Source of the DNA: Riemerella anatipestifer_E
Lineage (GTDB): Bacteria > Bacteroidota > Bacteroidia > Flavobacteriales > Weeksellaceae
Length of the DNA: 64,000 nucleotides
Reading direction: 5' to 3'
Assembly (NCBI RefSeq): GCF_009932355.1
Contig: NZ_LEKU01000017.1
Coordinates: forward strand, 12,308-76,307
A model generated the notes under the pieces. That model was not told the DNA's origin. It ran no database searches and was given only the letters and a program-made list of their open reading frames with translations. Shown in pieces: positions 1 through 8,681 of this stretch (its first letter is position 1; the number at the start of each line of letters is the position of its first letter). The translations under genes and the position numbers were made by a program.

Positions 1-318
1 AGAAGAGCATCTATTTTATCTAACAAATCTACTAATCAAGTAAGATTTAAGTTATCAGGGAATATCCTTCATCTACACGCGGAGGATACCGAGTTTGCTA
101 ATAAAGCAGATATGCAGATTCCTTGCGACTATAAAGGAGAAGATATCAACATTGGCTTCAGTTCTAAATTTTTAACAGAAATGTTATCAGTTTTGAGTTC
201 CGATGATGTATTGATGAGAATGTCTCAGCCTAACCGTCCAGGTATTTTAGAACCGATAGATGGGTTAGATGAAAACGAACATATTTTAATGCTTTCTATG
301 CCTGTCATAGGAATGTAA
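1..318 (+). CDS. dnaN: DNA polymerase III beta sliding clamp, C-terminal part (partial)
   Basis: The reading frame is open from base 1 to the TAA at 316-318, so only the last 105 residues of the protein are in the window and the start lies to the left. The visible part matches the third clamp domain of DnaN, the ring that tethers the replicative polymerase to DNA. It includes an F-x-S-K-F-L-T-E-M-L stretch and the short hydrophobic C-terminus with I-L-M-L-x-M-P-V, the usual clamp ending. A strong terminator hairpin follows. Assignment is by recognition of the family; the left boundary cannot be seen. Confidence 0.85.
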   Translation, partial: RRASILSNKSTNQVRFKLSGNILHLHAEDTEFANKADMQIPCDYKGEDINIGFSSKFLTEMLSVLSSDDVLMRMSQPNRPGILEPIDGLDENEHILMLSMPVIGM

Positions 319-359
319 ACAGTAATAACTAAAGTGATTGTATATTAAATTACTTTCAG

Positions 360-399
360 AATTTGAGATTTGAAATACAAATCTCAAATTTTGTTTTAA
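360..399 (+). terminator. Rho-independent terminator after dnaN
   Basis: A 13-bp perfect stem (AATTTGAGATTTG at 360-372 with its complement at 378-390) and a 5-nt loop are followed by TTTTGTTTT. It separates dnaN from pheT. Confidence 0.85.
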
Positions 400-456
400 G
401 GAAAATTTAAGTCAATATTTTAAAAATAATAAAGATTTTCAAACACATAATAAAGA

Positions 457-2859
457 ATGAAAATATCAAATAATTGGTTAAAAAACTACATCAAAACCGA
501 CTTGAGTTCAGAGAAGATAGGAGCTTACCTTACGGACATAGGGCTAGAAGTAGAGGGTATAGAAACTTTTGAAAGTATAAAAGGAAGTTTAGAGGGTATT
601 GTGGTAGGTAAAGTTTTAACTTGTGAAAAACACCCAAACGCAGATAAACTCAAAAAAACAACTGTAGATGTAGGAGGAGGTAAGGTTTTAGAAATTGTAT
701 GTGGAGCACCTAATGTAGAGGCTGGGCAATTAGTGCCTGTGGCGGTAGTAGGAACAACGCTTTATGATAAAGAAGGGAATAGTTTTGAAATCAAAAAGGC
801 TAAAATAAGAGGAGAGGTATCCGAAGGAATGATATGTGCTGAAGATGAACTAGGGTTAGGGACTAGCCATGATGGAATTATGGTTTTAGACGAAACTCAC
901 GAAGTAGGGAAGCCTTTTGCAGATTATTTTGAAATCACTAAAGATGAAGTCTATGAAATAGGGCTAACGCCTAACAGAACAGATGCAATGTCTCATTATG
1001 GTGTGGCTAGAGATTTGAATGCTTTTCTGTACGCGTCTAATACCACCGAAACAGAATTTGAAAAGGTATCATCTGATATTTTTCACCCAGAAGGTGAGCA
1101 CGGATTTTCTATAGAGGTAGAAGATGCAGAGCTTTGCCCTAGATATATAGGAGCTGTTTTGGATAATGTTAAGGTAAAGCCTTCTCCAGAGTGGCTGAAA
1201 AATAAACTTAAAGCCATAGGTTTAAATCCTATCAATAATGTGGTAGATGTTACCAACTATATTTTACACGGTTTGGGGCAGCCTCTACATGCATTTGATG
1301 CAAATAAAATTTTTGGACAAAAAGTAGTTGTAGGTGTTTGTAATTCTGGAACTAAATTTACCACTTTAGATGGTGTAGAACGAACGCTTAACGGTGCAGA
1401 GATTATGATAAAAGACGCTTCGGATAAGCCAATGTGTATTGCAGGGGTATTTGGTGGAGCAGATTCTGGTGTTTCGGATTCAACGACAAAAGTTTTCCTA
1501 GAAAGTGCTTATTTCAATCCAGTATCCGTAAGAAAAGCGGCGAAAGCTCATGGTTTAAATACAGATGCATCTTTCCGTTTCGAAAGAGGTGTAGATGTTA
1601 ATGCGGTTAGAATAGCCATTACCAAAGCGATAAGCCTTCTTAAAGAGGTGGCAGAAGCAGAGCTTATAGGAGATTTAATAGAGGTATATCCTGAGAAAAT
1701 AAATCCGCATTATGTGCTATTTAGATACTCTAAGTTAGACCAAATTCTTGGAGTTAAAATCCACCGTGAGACGGTAAAGAAGATATTAAAATCGCTTGAA
1801 ATAGAAATTCTTAACGAAATTCCAGATGGTCTAGAGCTTTCTGTGCCAACTTATAGAGCAGATGTTACTAGAGAGATAGATGTGATAGAAGAAGTGCTTA
1901 GAATCTATGGATATAACAAAATAGATAGCCCTCAGAAGATTGCGTTTTCGCCAGTAAAATTGAGTTTTGAAGACCAAGATGCTTTAGAAAATACTTGGGC
2001 TAGATTGTTACAGTCCAACGGATTTAATGAAGTGATGAACAACTCGCTTACTACGGTGAAAGATGAAACCAATGCAGTTAAATTACTTAACCCATTGAGT
2101 AATGATTTGGCATTTATGAGAACTTCTTTATTAGAAGGTTTATTACAGAATGCAGTCTATAATATCAACCGTAAAAATACAGATGTTAAGTTTTTTGAAT
2201 TAGGTAAAATCTATCATAAATTTGAAACTTATAAAGAAAGAAAGCAATTAGCAATGCTGATTTCTGGTAGACATCAATCTGAAAATTGGCTTGTACCGAA
2301 ATCTAGTACAGATTTCTATCACTTAAAGTCTTATGTTAAGTTAGCGTTAGAAGTTTTAGGTATTGTTATTCAGGAGAAACCTTTGCAAGATGCTCGTTTC
2401 AGTGATGGGTTAGAGTTTGTTTCTGACGGTAAGGTATTGGCAAGGCTAGGTAAAGTAGCATCAGAATATCTTAAATCAGCAGATATGGAGCAGGAGGCGT
2501 TTTATGCAGAGATAGAAGTAGAGACCTGTCAAGAACTGAGGACTAAAGGTAATTTTAAGTTTAGAGAAATACCTAAATTTAATAAGATAAGAAGAGATTT
2601 AGCGTTACTTTTAGATAAAAACATCACTTATTCAGACTTATATCAAGAGGTGATGAAGAAGCCGTCGCAGTATCTTAAATCGGTTAATTTGTTTGATGTT
2701 TACGAAGGTAAGAATTTGCCAGAGGGTAAGAAATCTTACGCTTTGAGTTTTGAACTTCTTAACGAAGAAAAAACATTAGAAGAAAAAGAAATTTCAGAAA
2801 TAATGGGAGGGCTAATCACGCTCTTTGAGAAAAATTTTAATGCAGAGCTACGCTCGTAA
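457..2859 (+). CDS. pheT: Phenylalanine-tRNA ligase beta subunit
   Basis: This 800-residue protein is the large chain of the alpha2-beta2 phenylalanyl-tRNA synthetase, which charges tRNA-Phe in the cytoplasm. Length and layout match bacterial PheT. An EMAP-like tRNA-binding domain comes first (about residues 40-150, with C-E-K-H-P-N-A-D-K-L). Then come the B3/B4 editing region (about 210-390), B5, the catalytic-like core, and a C-terminal ferredoxin-fold anticodon-binding domain (about 705-800, with I-R-R-D-L-A). The ATG at 457 gives the standard N-terminus M-K-I-S-N-N-W-L. pheS is not adjacent, so the two subunits are encoded apart. A short lipoprotein gene follows after 17 nt, probably in the same transcript. 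Confidence 0.97.
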   Translation: MKISNNWLKNYIKTDLSSEKIGAYLTDIGLEVEGIETFESIKGSLEGIVVGKVLTCEKHPNADKLKKTTVDVGGGKVLEIVCGAPNVEAGQLVPVAVVGTTLYDKEGNSFEIKKAKIRGEVSEGMICAEDELGLGTSHDGIMVLDETHEVGKPFADYFEITKDEVYEIGLTPNRTDAMSHYGVARDLNAFLYASNTTETEFEKVSSDIFHPEGEHGFSIEVEDAELCPRYIGAVLDNVKVKPSPEWLKNKLKAIGLNPINNVVDVTNYILHGLGQPLHAFDANKIFGQKVVVGVCNSGTKFTTLDGVERTLNGAEIMIKDASDKPMCIAGVFGGADSGVSDSTTKVFLESAYFNPVSVRKAAKAHGLNTDASFRFERGVDVNAVRIAITKAISLLKEVAEAELIGDLIEVYPEKINPHYVLFRYSKLDQILGVKIHRETVKKILKSLEIEILNEIPDGLELSVPTYRADVTREIDVIEEVLRIYGYNKIDSPQKIAFSPVKLSFEDQDALENTWARLLQSNGFNEVMNNSLTTVKDETNAVKLLNPLSNDLAFMRTSLLEGLLQNAVYNINRKNTDVKFFELGKIYHKFETYKERKQLAMLISGRHQSENWLVPKSSTDFYHLKSYVKLALEVLGIVIQEKPLQDARFSDGLEFVSDGKVLARLGKVASEYLKSADMEQEAFYAEIEVETCQELRTKGNFKFREIPKFNKIRRDLALLLDKNITYSDLYQEVMKKPSQYLKSVNLFDVYEGKNLPEGKKSYALSFELLNEEKTLEEKEISEIMGGLITLFEKNFNAELRS

Positions 2860-2876
2860 ATACAAATAAAAAGGTT

Positions 2877-3290
2877 ATGAAAAATATAATATTAACATTA
2901 GGTATAGGTTTGCTGATGTTTTCTTGTGCCACGGTTGGTAATACAACTACAACTAAGAGTAAAAAGAATCAAGTTAGTTTATTATCAACAGAGTGGGTTT
3001 TAGCGGAAAGCAGACTCGGTTCTAGCAAAGTACCTACTTTGATAGTAGAAACAGAGAAAGTATCAGGAAACTCTGGGTGTAACAATTATTTTGGACAGCT
3101 TAAAATAGATGCACAAACGGGAGCTTTCTCGGTAGAGAATGTAGGTTCTACTAGAATGGCTTGTAAGGATATGTTGGTGGAGCAAAACTTTCTAAAAATG
3201 TTGGAAAAAGCCAATAGATACGAAAGTGATGGCACTACTCTTACGCTTTACAAAGACCAGTTACCACTAATGAAGTTTAGTAAGAAGTAG
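2877..3290 (+). CDS. META-domain (HslJ-like) lipoprotein
   Basis: A 137-residue protein with a lipoprotein signal: charged start, hydrophobic stretch, and lipobox ending at Cys17 (L-L-M-F-S-C). The mature part has the META/HslJ pattern: W-x-L near the start (W-V-L-A-E), then S-G-N-S-G-C-N-N-Y-F-G, then S-T-R-M-A-C and a final L-T-L-Y. Such proteins sit in the envelope; some are linked to heat-shock or stress survival, but the molecular role is not established. It begins 17 nt after pheT and ends before a terminator, so it is probably co-transcribed with pheT. Confidence 0.85.
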   Translation: MKNIILTLGIGLLMFSCATVGNTTTTKSKKNQVSLLSTEWVLAESRLGSSKVPTLIVETEKVSGNSGCNNYFGQLKIDAQTGAFSVENVGSTRMACKDMLVEQNFLKMLEKANRYESDGTTLTLYKDQLPLMKFSKK

Positions 3291-3315
3291 ATTGTTTTGA
3301 TTAAATAATATAAAG

Positions 3316-3350
3316 CGGATTGAAAAGAAAATATTTCAATCCGTTTTTTG
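3316..3350 (+). terminator. Terminator after the META lipoprotein gene
   Basis: Stem CGGATTGAAA (3316-3325) pairs with TTTCAATCCG (3334-3343), followed by TTTTTTG. It closes the pheT transcript before groES. Confidence 0.8.
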
Positions 3351-3527
3351 TATAGAAAGGAAAGATAAGATTGTATTTATCACTACTGTTTTAATTCTTG
3401 TCATATTTTATAAATCTTTGTCATTTTCATGTGTCAAAATGTCTTATGTTTGATACTATGAGTTGTTTGGCATTTTTTTCGTGTTTAGGGTAGAAGTTAA
3501 AATTAAACAATAAAAATTTAAAACGAT

Positions 3528-3806
3528 ATGTCAGTAAATTTTAAACCATTATCAGACAGAGTTTTGGTAGAACCAGCAGCAGCTGAAACTAAAACAGCAT
3601 CAGGAATTATTATCCCAGATACAGCAAAAGAAAAACCTCAAGAAGGTGTAGTAGTAGCTGTAGGTGCAGGGAAAAAAGATGAACCTATGACTGTAAAAGT
3701 AGGAGATAAAGTGCTTTATGGTAAGTATTCTGGTACAGAACTTAAACTTGATGGTAAAGATTATCTTATCGTAAGAGAAGGTGATCTTTTAGGTATTTTA
3801 GGTTAA
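3528..3806 (+). CDS. groS: Co-chaperonin GroES
   Basis: A 92-residue GroES (Hsp10), the heptameric lid of the GroEL chamber. It shows the family N-terminus F-K-P-L-S-D-R-V-L-V, the mobile loop region (T-A-S-G-I-I-I-P-D), and the C-terminal L-I-V-R-E-G-D-L-L-G-I. It is followed after 77 nt by groEL in the normal order. No CIRCE element (TTAGCACTC inverted repeat) lies upstream. The 237-nt upstream region instead holds TTGTCAT repeats and a TTGGCA motif, described under findings. Confidence 0.98.
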   Translation: MSVNFKPLSDRVLVEPAAAETKTASGIIIPDTAKEKPQEGVVVAVGAGKKDEPMTVKVGDKVLYGKYSGTELKLDGKDYLIVREGDLLGILG

Positions 3807-3883
3807 AAATCTAATCAATAAAAAATAAGTAATACAGAAGTTTAATCTGTGTTTTCATAACAATAATTTAATTAAATATAAAA

Positions 3884-5512
3884 ATGGCAAAAGATATTAA
3901 ATTTGATATAGAATCAAGAGACGCACTTAAAAGAGGTGTAGATGCATTAGCAAATGCAGTTAAAGTAACTTTAGGACCTAAAGGTAGAAATGTGGTTATA
4001 GAAAAGTCTTTCGGTGCTCCGCATGTAACTAAAGACGGTGTTTCTGTGGCTAAAGAGATAGAGCTAGAGGACAAAGTAGAGAATATGGGAGCTCAAATGG
4101 TAAAAGAGGTAGCTTCTAAAACCAACGATTTGGCAGGAGATGGTACCACTACAGCTACTGTACTAGCACAAGCTATCGTAAGAGAAGGTCTTAAAAATGT
4201 GGCTGCTGGAGCTAATCCTATGGATTTAAAAAGAGGGATTGATAAGGCAGTTTCTACTGTAATAGAAAACTTAAAATCTCAATCTCAAGCGGTAGGGGAT
4301 TCTTCTGAAAAGATTAAGCAAGTAGCTTCTATTTCTGCAAATAACGATGATGCAATAGGTAGCCTTATTGCTGAAGCTTTTGGTAAAGTAGGTAAAGAAG
4401 GTGTAATTACTGTTGAGGAGGCTAAAGGTACAGATACTACGGTAGATGTGGTAGAAGGTATGCAGTTTGACAGAGGTTATCAGTCGCCTTATTTCGTTAC
4501 AAATCCAGACAAAATGGTAGCGGAGTTAGACAATCCGTATATTCTTTTAGTAGAGAAGAAAATTTCTTCTATGAAGGAATTATTGCCTGTTTTAGAGCCA
4601 GTAGCTCAGCAAGGTAAAGCTTTGCTTATCATTTCAGAAGAGGTAGAAGGTGAAGCATTGGCAACATTAGTGGTTAATAAACTAAGAGGTTCTTTAAAAA
4701 TTGCTGCAGTAAAAGCTCCAGGATTTGGGGATAGAAGAAAGGCAATGTTAGAGGATATTGCTATCTTAACGGGTGGACAAGTAGTTTCTGAAGAAAGAGG
4801 CTTTACTATGGATAATGTAACTATTGATATGCTAGGTAGAGCAGAAAAAGTAGTTATAGATAAAGACAATACTACGGTAGTAAATGGTGCTGGAGAAGAA
4901 GCTCAAATTAAAGCTAGAGTAAATCAAATCAAAGCTCAAATGGAAAGCACTACTTCTGACTACGATAGAGAAAAACTACAAGAAAGATTGGCTAAATTGG
5001 CTGGTGGTGTAGCTGTTCTTTATGTAGGTGCAGCTTCTGAAGTAGAAATGAAGGAGAAGAAGGATAGAGTAGATGACGCATTACACGCTACTAGAGCGGC
5101 AGTAGAAGAAGGTATCGTAGCTGGTGGAGGTGTAGCTTTGGTAAGAAGCATTGCTTCTCTTGATAATCTTAGCGGTGCTAACCAAGATGAAAACACAGGT
5201 ATTAAAATAGTTAAAAGAGCTATAGAAGAGCCATTGAGACAAATCGTAGCCAATGCAGGTGGCGAAGGTTCTGTAGTGGTGGCTAAAGTTTCAGAAGGTA
5301 AAGGAGATTTTGGATACAATGCTAAAACAGACGAGTATGTTAATATGTTAGAAGCAGGGATTATAGACCCTACTAAAGTTACTAGAGTAGCATTAGAAAA
5401 TGCAGCTTCTGTGGCTGGTATGCTATTAACTACTGAGTGTGTAATTACAGAATTACCTAAAGAAGAATCTGCAATGCTGCCAATGGGAGGTGGAATGCCA
5501 GGTATGATGTAA
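3884..5512 (+). CDS. groL: Chaperonin GroEL
   Basis: A 542-residue GroEL (Hsp60), which folds proteins in an ATP-driven double ring. The ATP-binding V-T-L-G-P-K-G-R-N-V and G-D-G-T-T-T-A-T-V motifs are present, and the protein ends in the typical M-P-G-G-M-like Gly-Met tail. Length is standard. It is transcribed with groES, and a hairpin terminator follows 28 nt after the stop. Confidence 0.99.
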   Translation: MAKDIKFDIESRDALKRGVDALANAVKVTLGPKGRNVVIEKSFGAPHVTKDGVSVAKEIELEDKVENMGAQMVKEVASKTNDLAGDGTTTATVLAQAIVREGLKNVAAGANPMDLKRGIDKAVSTVIENLKSQSQAVGDSSEKIKQVASISANNDDAIGSLIAEAFGKVGKEGVITVEEAKGTDTTVDVVEGMQFDRGYQSPYFVTNPDKMVAELDNPYILLVEKKISSMKELLPVLEPVAQQGKALLIISEEVEGEALATLVVNKLRGSLKIAAVKAPGFGDRRKAMLEDIAILTGGQVVSEERGFTMDNVTIDMLGRAEKVVIDKDNTTVVNGAGEEAQIKARVNQIKAQMESTTSDYDREKLQERLAKLAGGVAVLYVGAASEVEMKEKKDRVDDALHATRAAVEEGIVAGGGVALVRSIASLDNLSGANQDENTGIKIVKRAIEEPLRQIVANAGGEGSVVVAKVSEGKGDFGYNAKTDEYVNMLEAGIIDPTKVTRVALENAASVAGMLLTTECVITELPKEESAMLPMGGGMPGMM

Positions 5513-5540
5513 TTTCATTACAAATATAAGTAAAATAAAA

Positions 5541-5570
5541 AACCGCTTTTTTAGGCGGTTTTTCTTTTTT
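5541..5570 (+). terminator. Terminator of groESL
   Basis: AACCGC (5541-5546) pairs with GCGGTT (5555-5560), extended by flanking A/T pairs, and is followed by TTTCTTTTTT. Confidence 0.85.
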
Positions 5571-5638
5571 ATAATAGTTATTAATTCATAAGTATTAAAA
5601 TTACCTGTGTTAAATGATTTTTTTTGAAAAATTATGTT

Positions 5639-5646
5639 TAGATTTG
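5639..5646 (+). promoter_or_regulatory. Bacteroidota-type -7 box upstream of lemA
   Basis: TAGATTTG fits TAnnTTTG and lies 27 nt before the LemA start. No clear TTG -33 element at the right distance was found. Confidence 0.45.
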
Positions 5647-5673
5647 TAGAGCATGTTTAAATAATAGTATATT

Positions 5674-6228
5674 ATGACAGTATTATTAGTAGTTTTAGTG
5701 GTTGTAGTTTTAGTGGTTTTTGTAGTTATCTCTATTTATAATGGGCTTGTAAGAAAAAGAGCTAATGTGCAGGAGGCGTGGAGTTCTGTAGATGTTTTCT
5801 TAAAAAAGAGAAATGATCTTATTCCCAATCTTGTAGAAACTGTAAAAGGTTACGCTTTACATGAAAGTGGTACACTCCAAAAAGTAATTGAGGCTCGTCA
5901 GCTATCTACATCCGCTAGTTCTCCAACAGAACAAATCAAAGCAGAAAAAACAATGCAGAATGCTATGATGAATCTTTTTGCTGTTGCAGAGAATTACCCA
6001 GACTTAAAGGCCAATACTAACTTTATTACACTACAGCAGGATCTTAATAGTATGGAAGATGATATAGAAATGGCAAGAAGGTACTATAATGGTATGGTAA
6101 AGGAAAATAATATTGCCGTAGAATCTTTTCCGTCTAATATCATTGCTAATATGTTTAAGTTTAGCAAATCCGAGTTTTTTGAAATTGAGAATAAAGCAGA
6201 GCGTGAGTCTGTAAAAGTTAGCTTTTAA
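5674..6228 (+). CDS. LemA family membrane protein
   Basis: A 184-residue protein with one N-terminal transmembrane helix (about residues 2-22). The LemA signature follows: Y-N-x-L-V-x-x-R-x-x-V-x-E-A-W-S, D-V-x-L-K-x-R-x-D-L-I-P-N-L-V-E-T-V, and later A-E-N-Y-P-D-L-K-A-N-x-N-F. LemA proteins are helical envelope proteins of unclear molecular role. This is the first gene of a run to about 11.2 kb in which most junctions are 0-11 nt. The next gene starts 11 nt downstream. Confidence 0.93.
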   Translation: MTVLLVVLVVVVLVVFVVISIYNGLVRKRANVQEAWSSVDVFLKKRNDLIPNLVETVKGYALHESGTLQKVIEARQLSTSASSPTEQIKAEKTMQNAMMNLFAVAENYPDLKANTNFITLQQDLNSMEDDIEMARRYYNGMVKENNIAVESFPSNIIANMFKFSKSEFFEIENKAERESVKVSF

Positions 6229-6239
6229 TAAGATAAGAT

Positions 6240-7385
6240 ATGAGTGAAAAAGTTTTCTATGCTTGTTTTGATGCCTTTCCTACAAGCAAGGGAGCATCTA
6301 CTCATATTCAGAATACATGTATTGCTCTTTCAGAAGTTTCTAAACAAGTAGATTTGTTTTGTCTTTCAGGAGCAGAACATAATTGTTTGCCAGAAAATGT
6401 AAAAGTACATCCGTTTTATTTTGATGATAGTACAGGAAATTACTTAAGAAAAGCAACTCTTTTTTCTGAGAAGATATTTGCTTGTATGGAAACTGTTGCT
6501 GCGGAAGGAGTGGCACAGTTTCGGGATATTTGGTCAGGTTTGGGAATGATAAATCGTCCAAAACTAAAAACTATTTTTGAAGTTAATGCTCTTACTTCCA
6601 TAGAGCTTCCTGAAAAATATCCTCTGCTCACTCCCAAACTCTTAGAGGAAATTAGAAAGTTAGAAACTCTTTGTCTACAAAGCTGTCAACATATAGTAAC
6701 ACCTTCTAGTATTACTAAAGATTATCTTATAGAAGAGTTTAGTATTCCCGAAAATAAAATTACAGTAATTCCTAACGGTGGTGATGTTGCTGAAGGTCTG
6801 CCTCAATTTAATATCTCTCTTCCGAAAAATTATATTTTGTATTTTGGAGCATTGCAACCTTGGCAAGGCCTAGATGTACTAATAAAATCTCTACATTATT
6901 TAAGAGATTATGAAGATCTTTCGCTGGTTATTTGCTCATCAGTTAAAGAAAAAGCCAATAAGAATTTTATAAAATTAGCAGAAAATATTGGTGTTTCTGA
7001 ACGATTGGTGTTTTACAATGAGCTAGATAAAGCTACATTACATCATATTGTGAGAGGTGCAAAAGCCTCGGTTTCCCCTTTGAAATTTGGACTTAGAAAT
7101 ATTACCCAAGGATGTTGTCCGATAAAAGTTCTAGAAACTATAGCTTGTAAAACGCCTCTTATTTCGTCAGAAGTACCTGTGGTTAAAGAATTGGTGGGAG
7201 ATTATGCTTACTACTTTTGGCCTGAAGACGAGATGGATTTAAGTAGATGTATTCGTTTCGTATTAGATAATCAAAATTTAGCCAAAGAAAAGGCAGAGTA
7301 TGCATATGAGCGTTATCAAAATAACTTCACTTGGCAGCATCATAATGAAGAATTAAAAAAAGTATATAGAAATCTATTATCATAA
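6240..7385 (+). CDS. Glycosyltransferase family 4-like protein
   Basis: A 381-residue GT-B fold glycosyltransferase. The N-terminal half has a donor-independent Rossmann-like part with the G-A-S-T-H-I-Q-N pattern near residues 18-25. The C-terminal half has Y-I-L-Y-F-G-A-L-Q-P-W-Q-G-L-D, then a nucleotide-sugar binding stretch with V-L-E-T-I-A-C-K-T-P-L-I-S-S. The substrate cannot be told from sequence. It sits between LemA and a membrane protein, 3 nt before the latter, which suggests a shared transcript. No transmembrane segment is evident, so it is probably cytoplasmic or peripheral. Confidence 0.85.
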   Translation: MSEKVFYACFDAFPTSKGASTHIQNTCIALSEVSKQVDLFCLSGAEHNCLPENVKVHPFYFDDSTGNYLRKATLFSEKIFACMETVAAEGVAQFRDIWSGLGMINRPKLKTIFEVNALTSIELPEKYPLLTPKLLEEIRKLETLCLQSCQHIVTPSSITKDYLIEEFSIPENKITVIPNGGDVAEGLPQFNISLPKNYILYFGALQPWQGLDVLIKSLHYLRDYEDLSLVICSSVKEKANKNFIKLAENIGVSERLVFYNELDKATLHHIVRGAKASVSPLKFGLRNITQGCCPIKVLETIACKTPLISSEVPVVKELVGDYAYYFWPEDEMDLSRCIRFVLDNQNLAKEKAEYAYERYQNNFTWQHHNEELKKVYRNLLS

Positions 7386-7388
7386 AAA

Positions 7389-8309
7389 ATGTTAGAAAAT
7401 TCAAATATTCTTCTATCCTCAGAAAATATGGCTCCAATAGAGCAGGCTCATCTTTTGAGAGGGTTTAGCTCAAAAAAAACACCAATTAAATGGATACGTT
7501 TTTTCAGGCTTTGTGTACTACAAAGAGAAGAGGCTCTTAAGGCAAGAAAGAAAAAGACCGCAATTATGTGGGGAATTCTATTAGGGATATTTATTTTAAT
7601 AACTATCCTTGCTCCTAAAATTTTTACCCTAGCACTATTTGTCCTACTTGTTTTAGGGGGTATTTTGAATTATATATACAGAAGAAACTTTAATAAAAAA
7701 TATGCTGATGGATACGATTTTTTTGCTAGCTATTTTACTGCACTTTTTACTTTAATGGAAGAAGAAATGCCAGAAACAGGAGTTATTTCTCTAAGAGCGA
7801 ATGTAAAGAAAACTATGTCTTCAGAATTTTTTAAAAGCTCTAACGATGCTAATTTTAAAACTCAAGGTTTTATATCTGGAGTAGAGAAGTTTTACGAAAG
7901 AGAGATTTGTAACGGTACTTGTCAATTAAAAGATGGAGCAGAGGCTAACTTTAGTTTTATAGAAGTTCTGAGAAACCGTGTTATAAATAAAAGAGGAATA
8001 AGCGGAAAGCGAAAAGTGAAGAATAAATATAAAACCACTTATCCTTTTATTTTGAAAATGAAAATACCTAAATCACTTTATATCTTAAAGCCTGATGTGG
8101 ACTCTTATGATTTAAAAATAGAAGAAGATGATAATTTTTACTATCTGAAAGCTAAAAGGAAATTTGATATTAGAGAAGAAAAGCCTGAGGACTATTCACC
8201 ATATATGTATAACTCTATTCAGTTGTTTTCAGTAGATTACTTTACGTTAGAGGTAATGAATTTACTGAATATTTGTTATGGATGTTTTACCCTAAGAAAT
8301 ACAATTTAA
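7389..8309 (+). CDS. Hypothetical two-helix membrane protein
   Basis: This 306-residue protein was not recognised with confidence. It has a cytoplasmic-looking basic N-terminus, two adjacent transmembrane helices (about residues 57-75 and 79-96), and a soluble region of about 200 residues. Its position two genes after LemA and its two-helix plus soluble layout recall the DUF3137 proteins often found next to lemA, but no diagnostic motif was identified. It overlaps nothing: its stop at 8307-8309 abuts the next ATG at 8310, a sign of translational coupling. Confidence 0.7.
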   Translation: MLENSNILLSSENMAPIEQAHLLRGFSSKKTPIKWIRFFRLCVLQREEALKARKKKTAIMWGILLGIFILITILAPKIFTLALFVLLVLGGILNYIYRRNFNKKYADGYDFFASYFTALFTLMEEEMPETGVISLRANVKKTMSSEFFKSSNDANFKTQGFISGVEKFYEREICNGTCQLKDGAEANFSFIEVLRNRVINKRGISGKRKVKNKYKTTYPFILKMKIPKSLYILKPDVDSYDLKIEEDDNFYYLKAKRKFDIREEKPEDYSPYMYNSIQLFSVDYFTLEVMNLLNICYGCFTLRNTI

Positions 8310-8681
8310 ATGGAAAAAGATATAACTTGTCAAGAAAAAATAGGTCTTTTTTTAGTAGATACTTGTACAAATGGTGCAATGTGTACTTGTAGTAATTGTG
8401 GAAAAAAGGTTTGTAAAAACCATGTTTTTCAACATAAATTAAGCTCAGCTCTAAATGAACTTTGCCTTACTTGCAAGGCTGTATTAGACCCTAGGATAAC
8501 CTCACAAATAGAGCTTTACTCCTCTGATCGTGCTATTTGGCGAAAAAAAATGAACACTCGGTTTCATGAAGAGTATCCTTATTTAGTTGCTATGGCAGAT
8601 CAATATGATAGTCTTTTTGATACAGTAATATTTGCTGGTTCTAATGATTCTACAAATAGTTCATCGTCATTTGAGAGTTAA
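8310..8681 (+). CDS. Cys/His-rich, probably zinc-binding small protein
   Basis: A 123-residue protein of unknown function. Residues 7-55 are dense in possible metal ligands: Cys7, Cys19, Cys25, Cys27, Cys30, Cys35, His38, His42, Cys52 and Cys55, arranged like a treble-clef or B-box-type zinc finger (C-S-N-C-G-K-K-V-C-K-N-H). The C-terminus ends in a Ser-rich tail. It starts directly after the membrane-protein stop, and its own stop overlaps the next start (TAATG), so it is tightly coupled on both sides. It could assist the membrane protein or LemA; this is inference from position only. Confidence 0.7.
   Translation: MEKDITCQEKIGLFLVDTCTNGAMCTCSNCGKKVCKNHVFQHKLSSALNELCLTCKAVLDPRITSQIELYSSDRAIWRKKMNTRFHEEYPYLVAMADQYDSLFDTVIFAGSNDSTNSSSSFES

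Noticed and set aside
4606..5319. Antisense ORFs inside groEL (87 and 99 codons)
   Set aside because: They are frame shadows of a highly conserved gene; Ser/Leu-rich composition is typical of antisense frames in this base composition.
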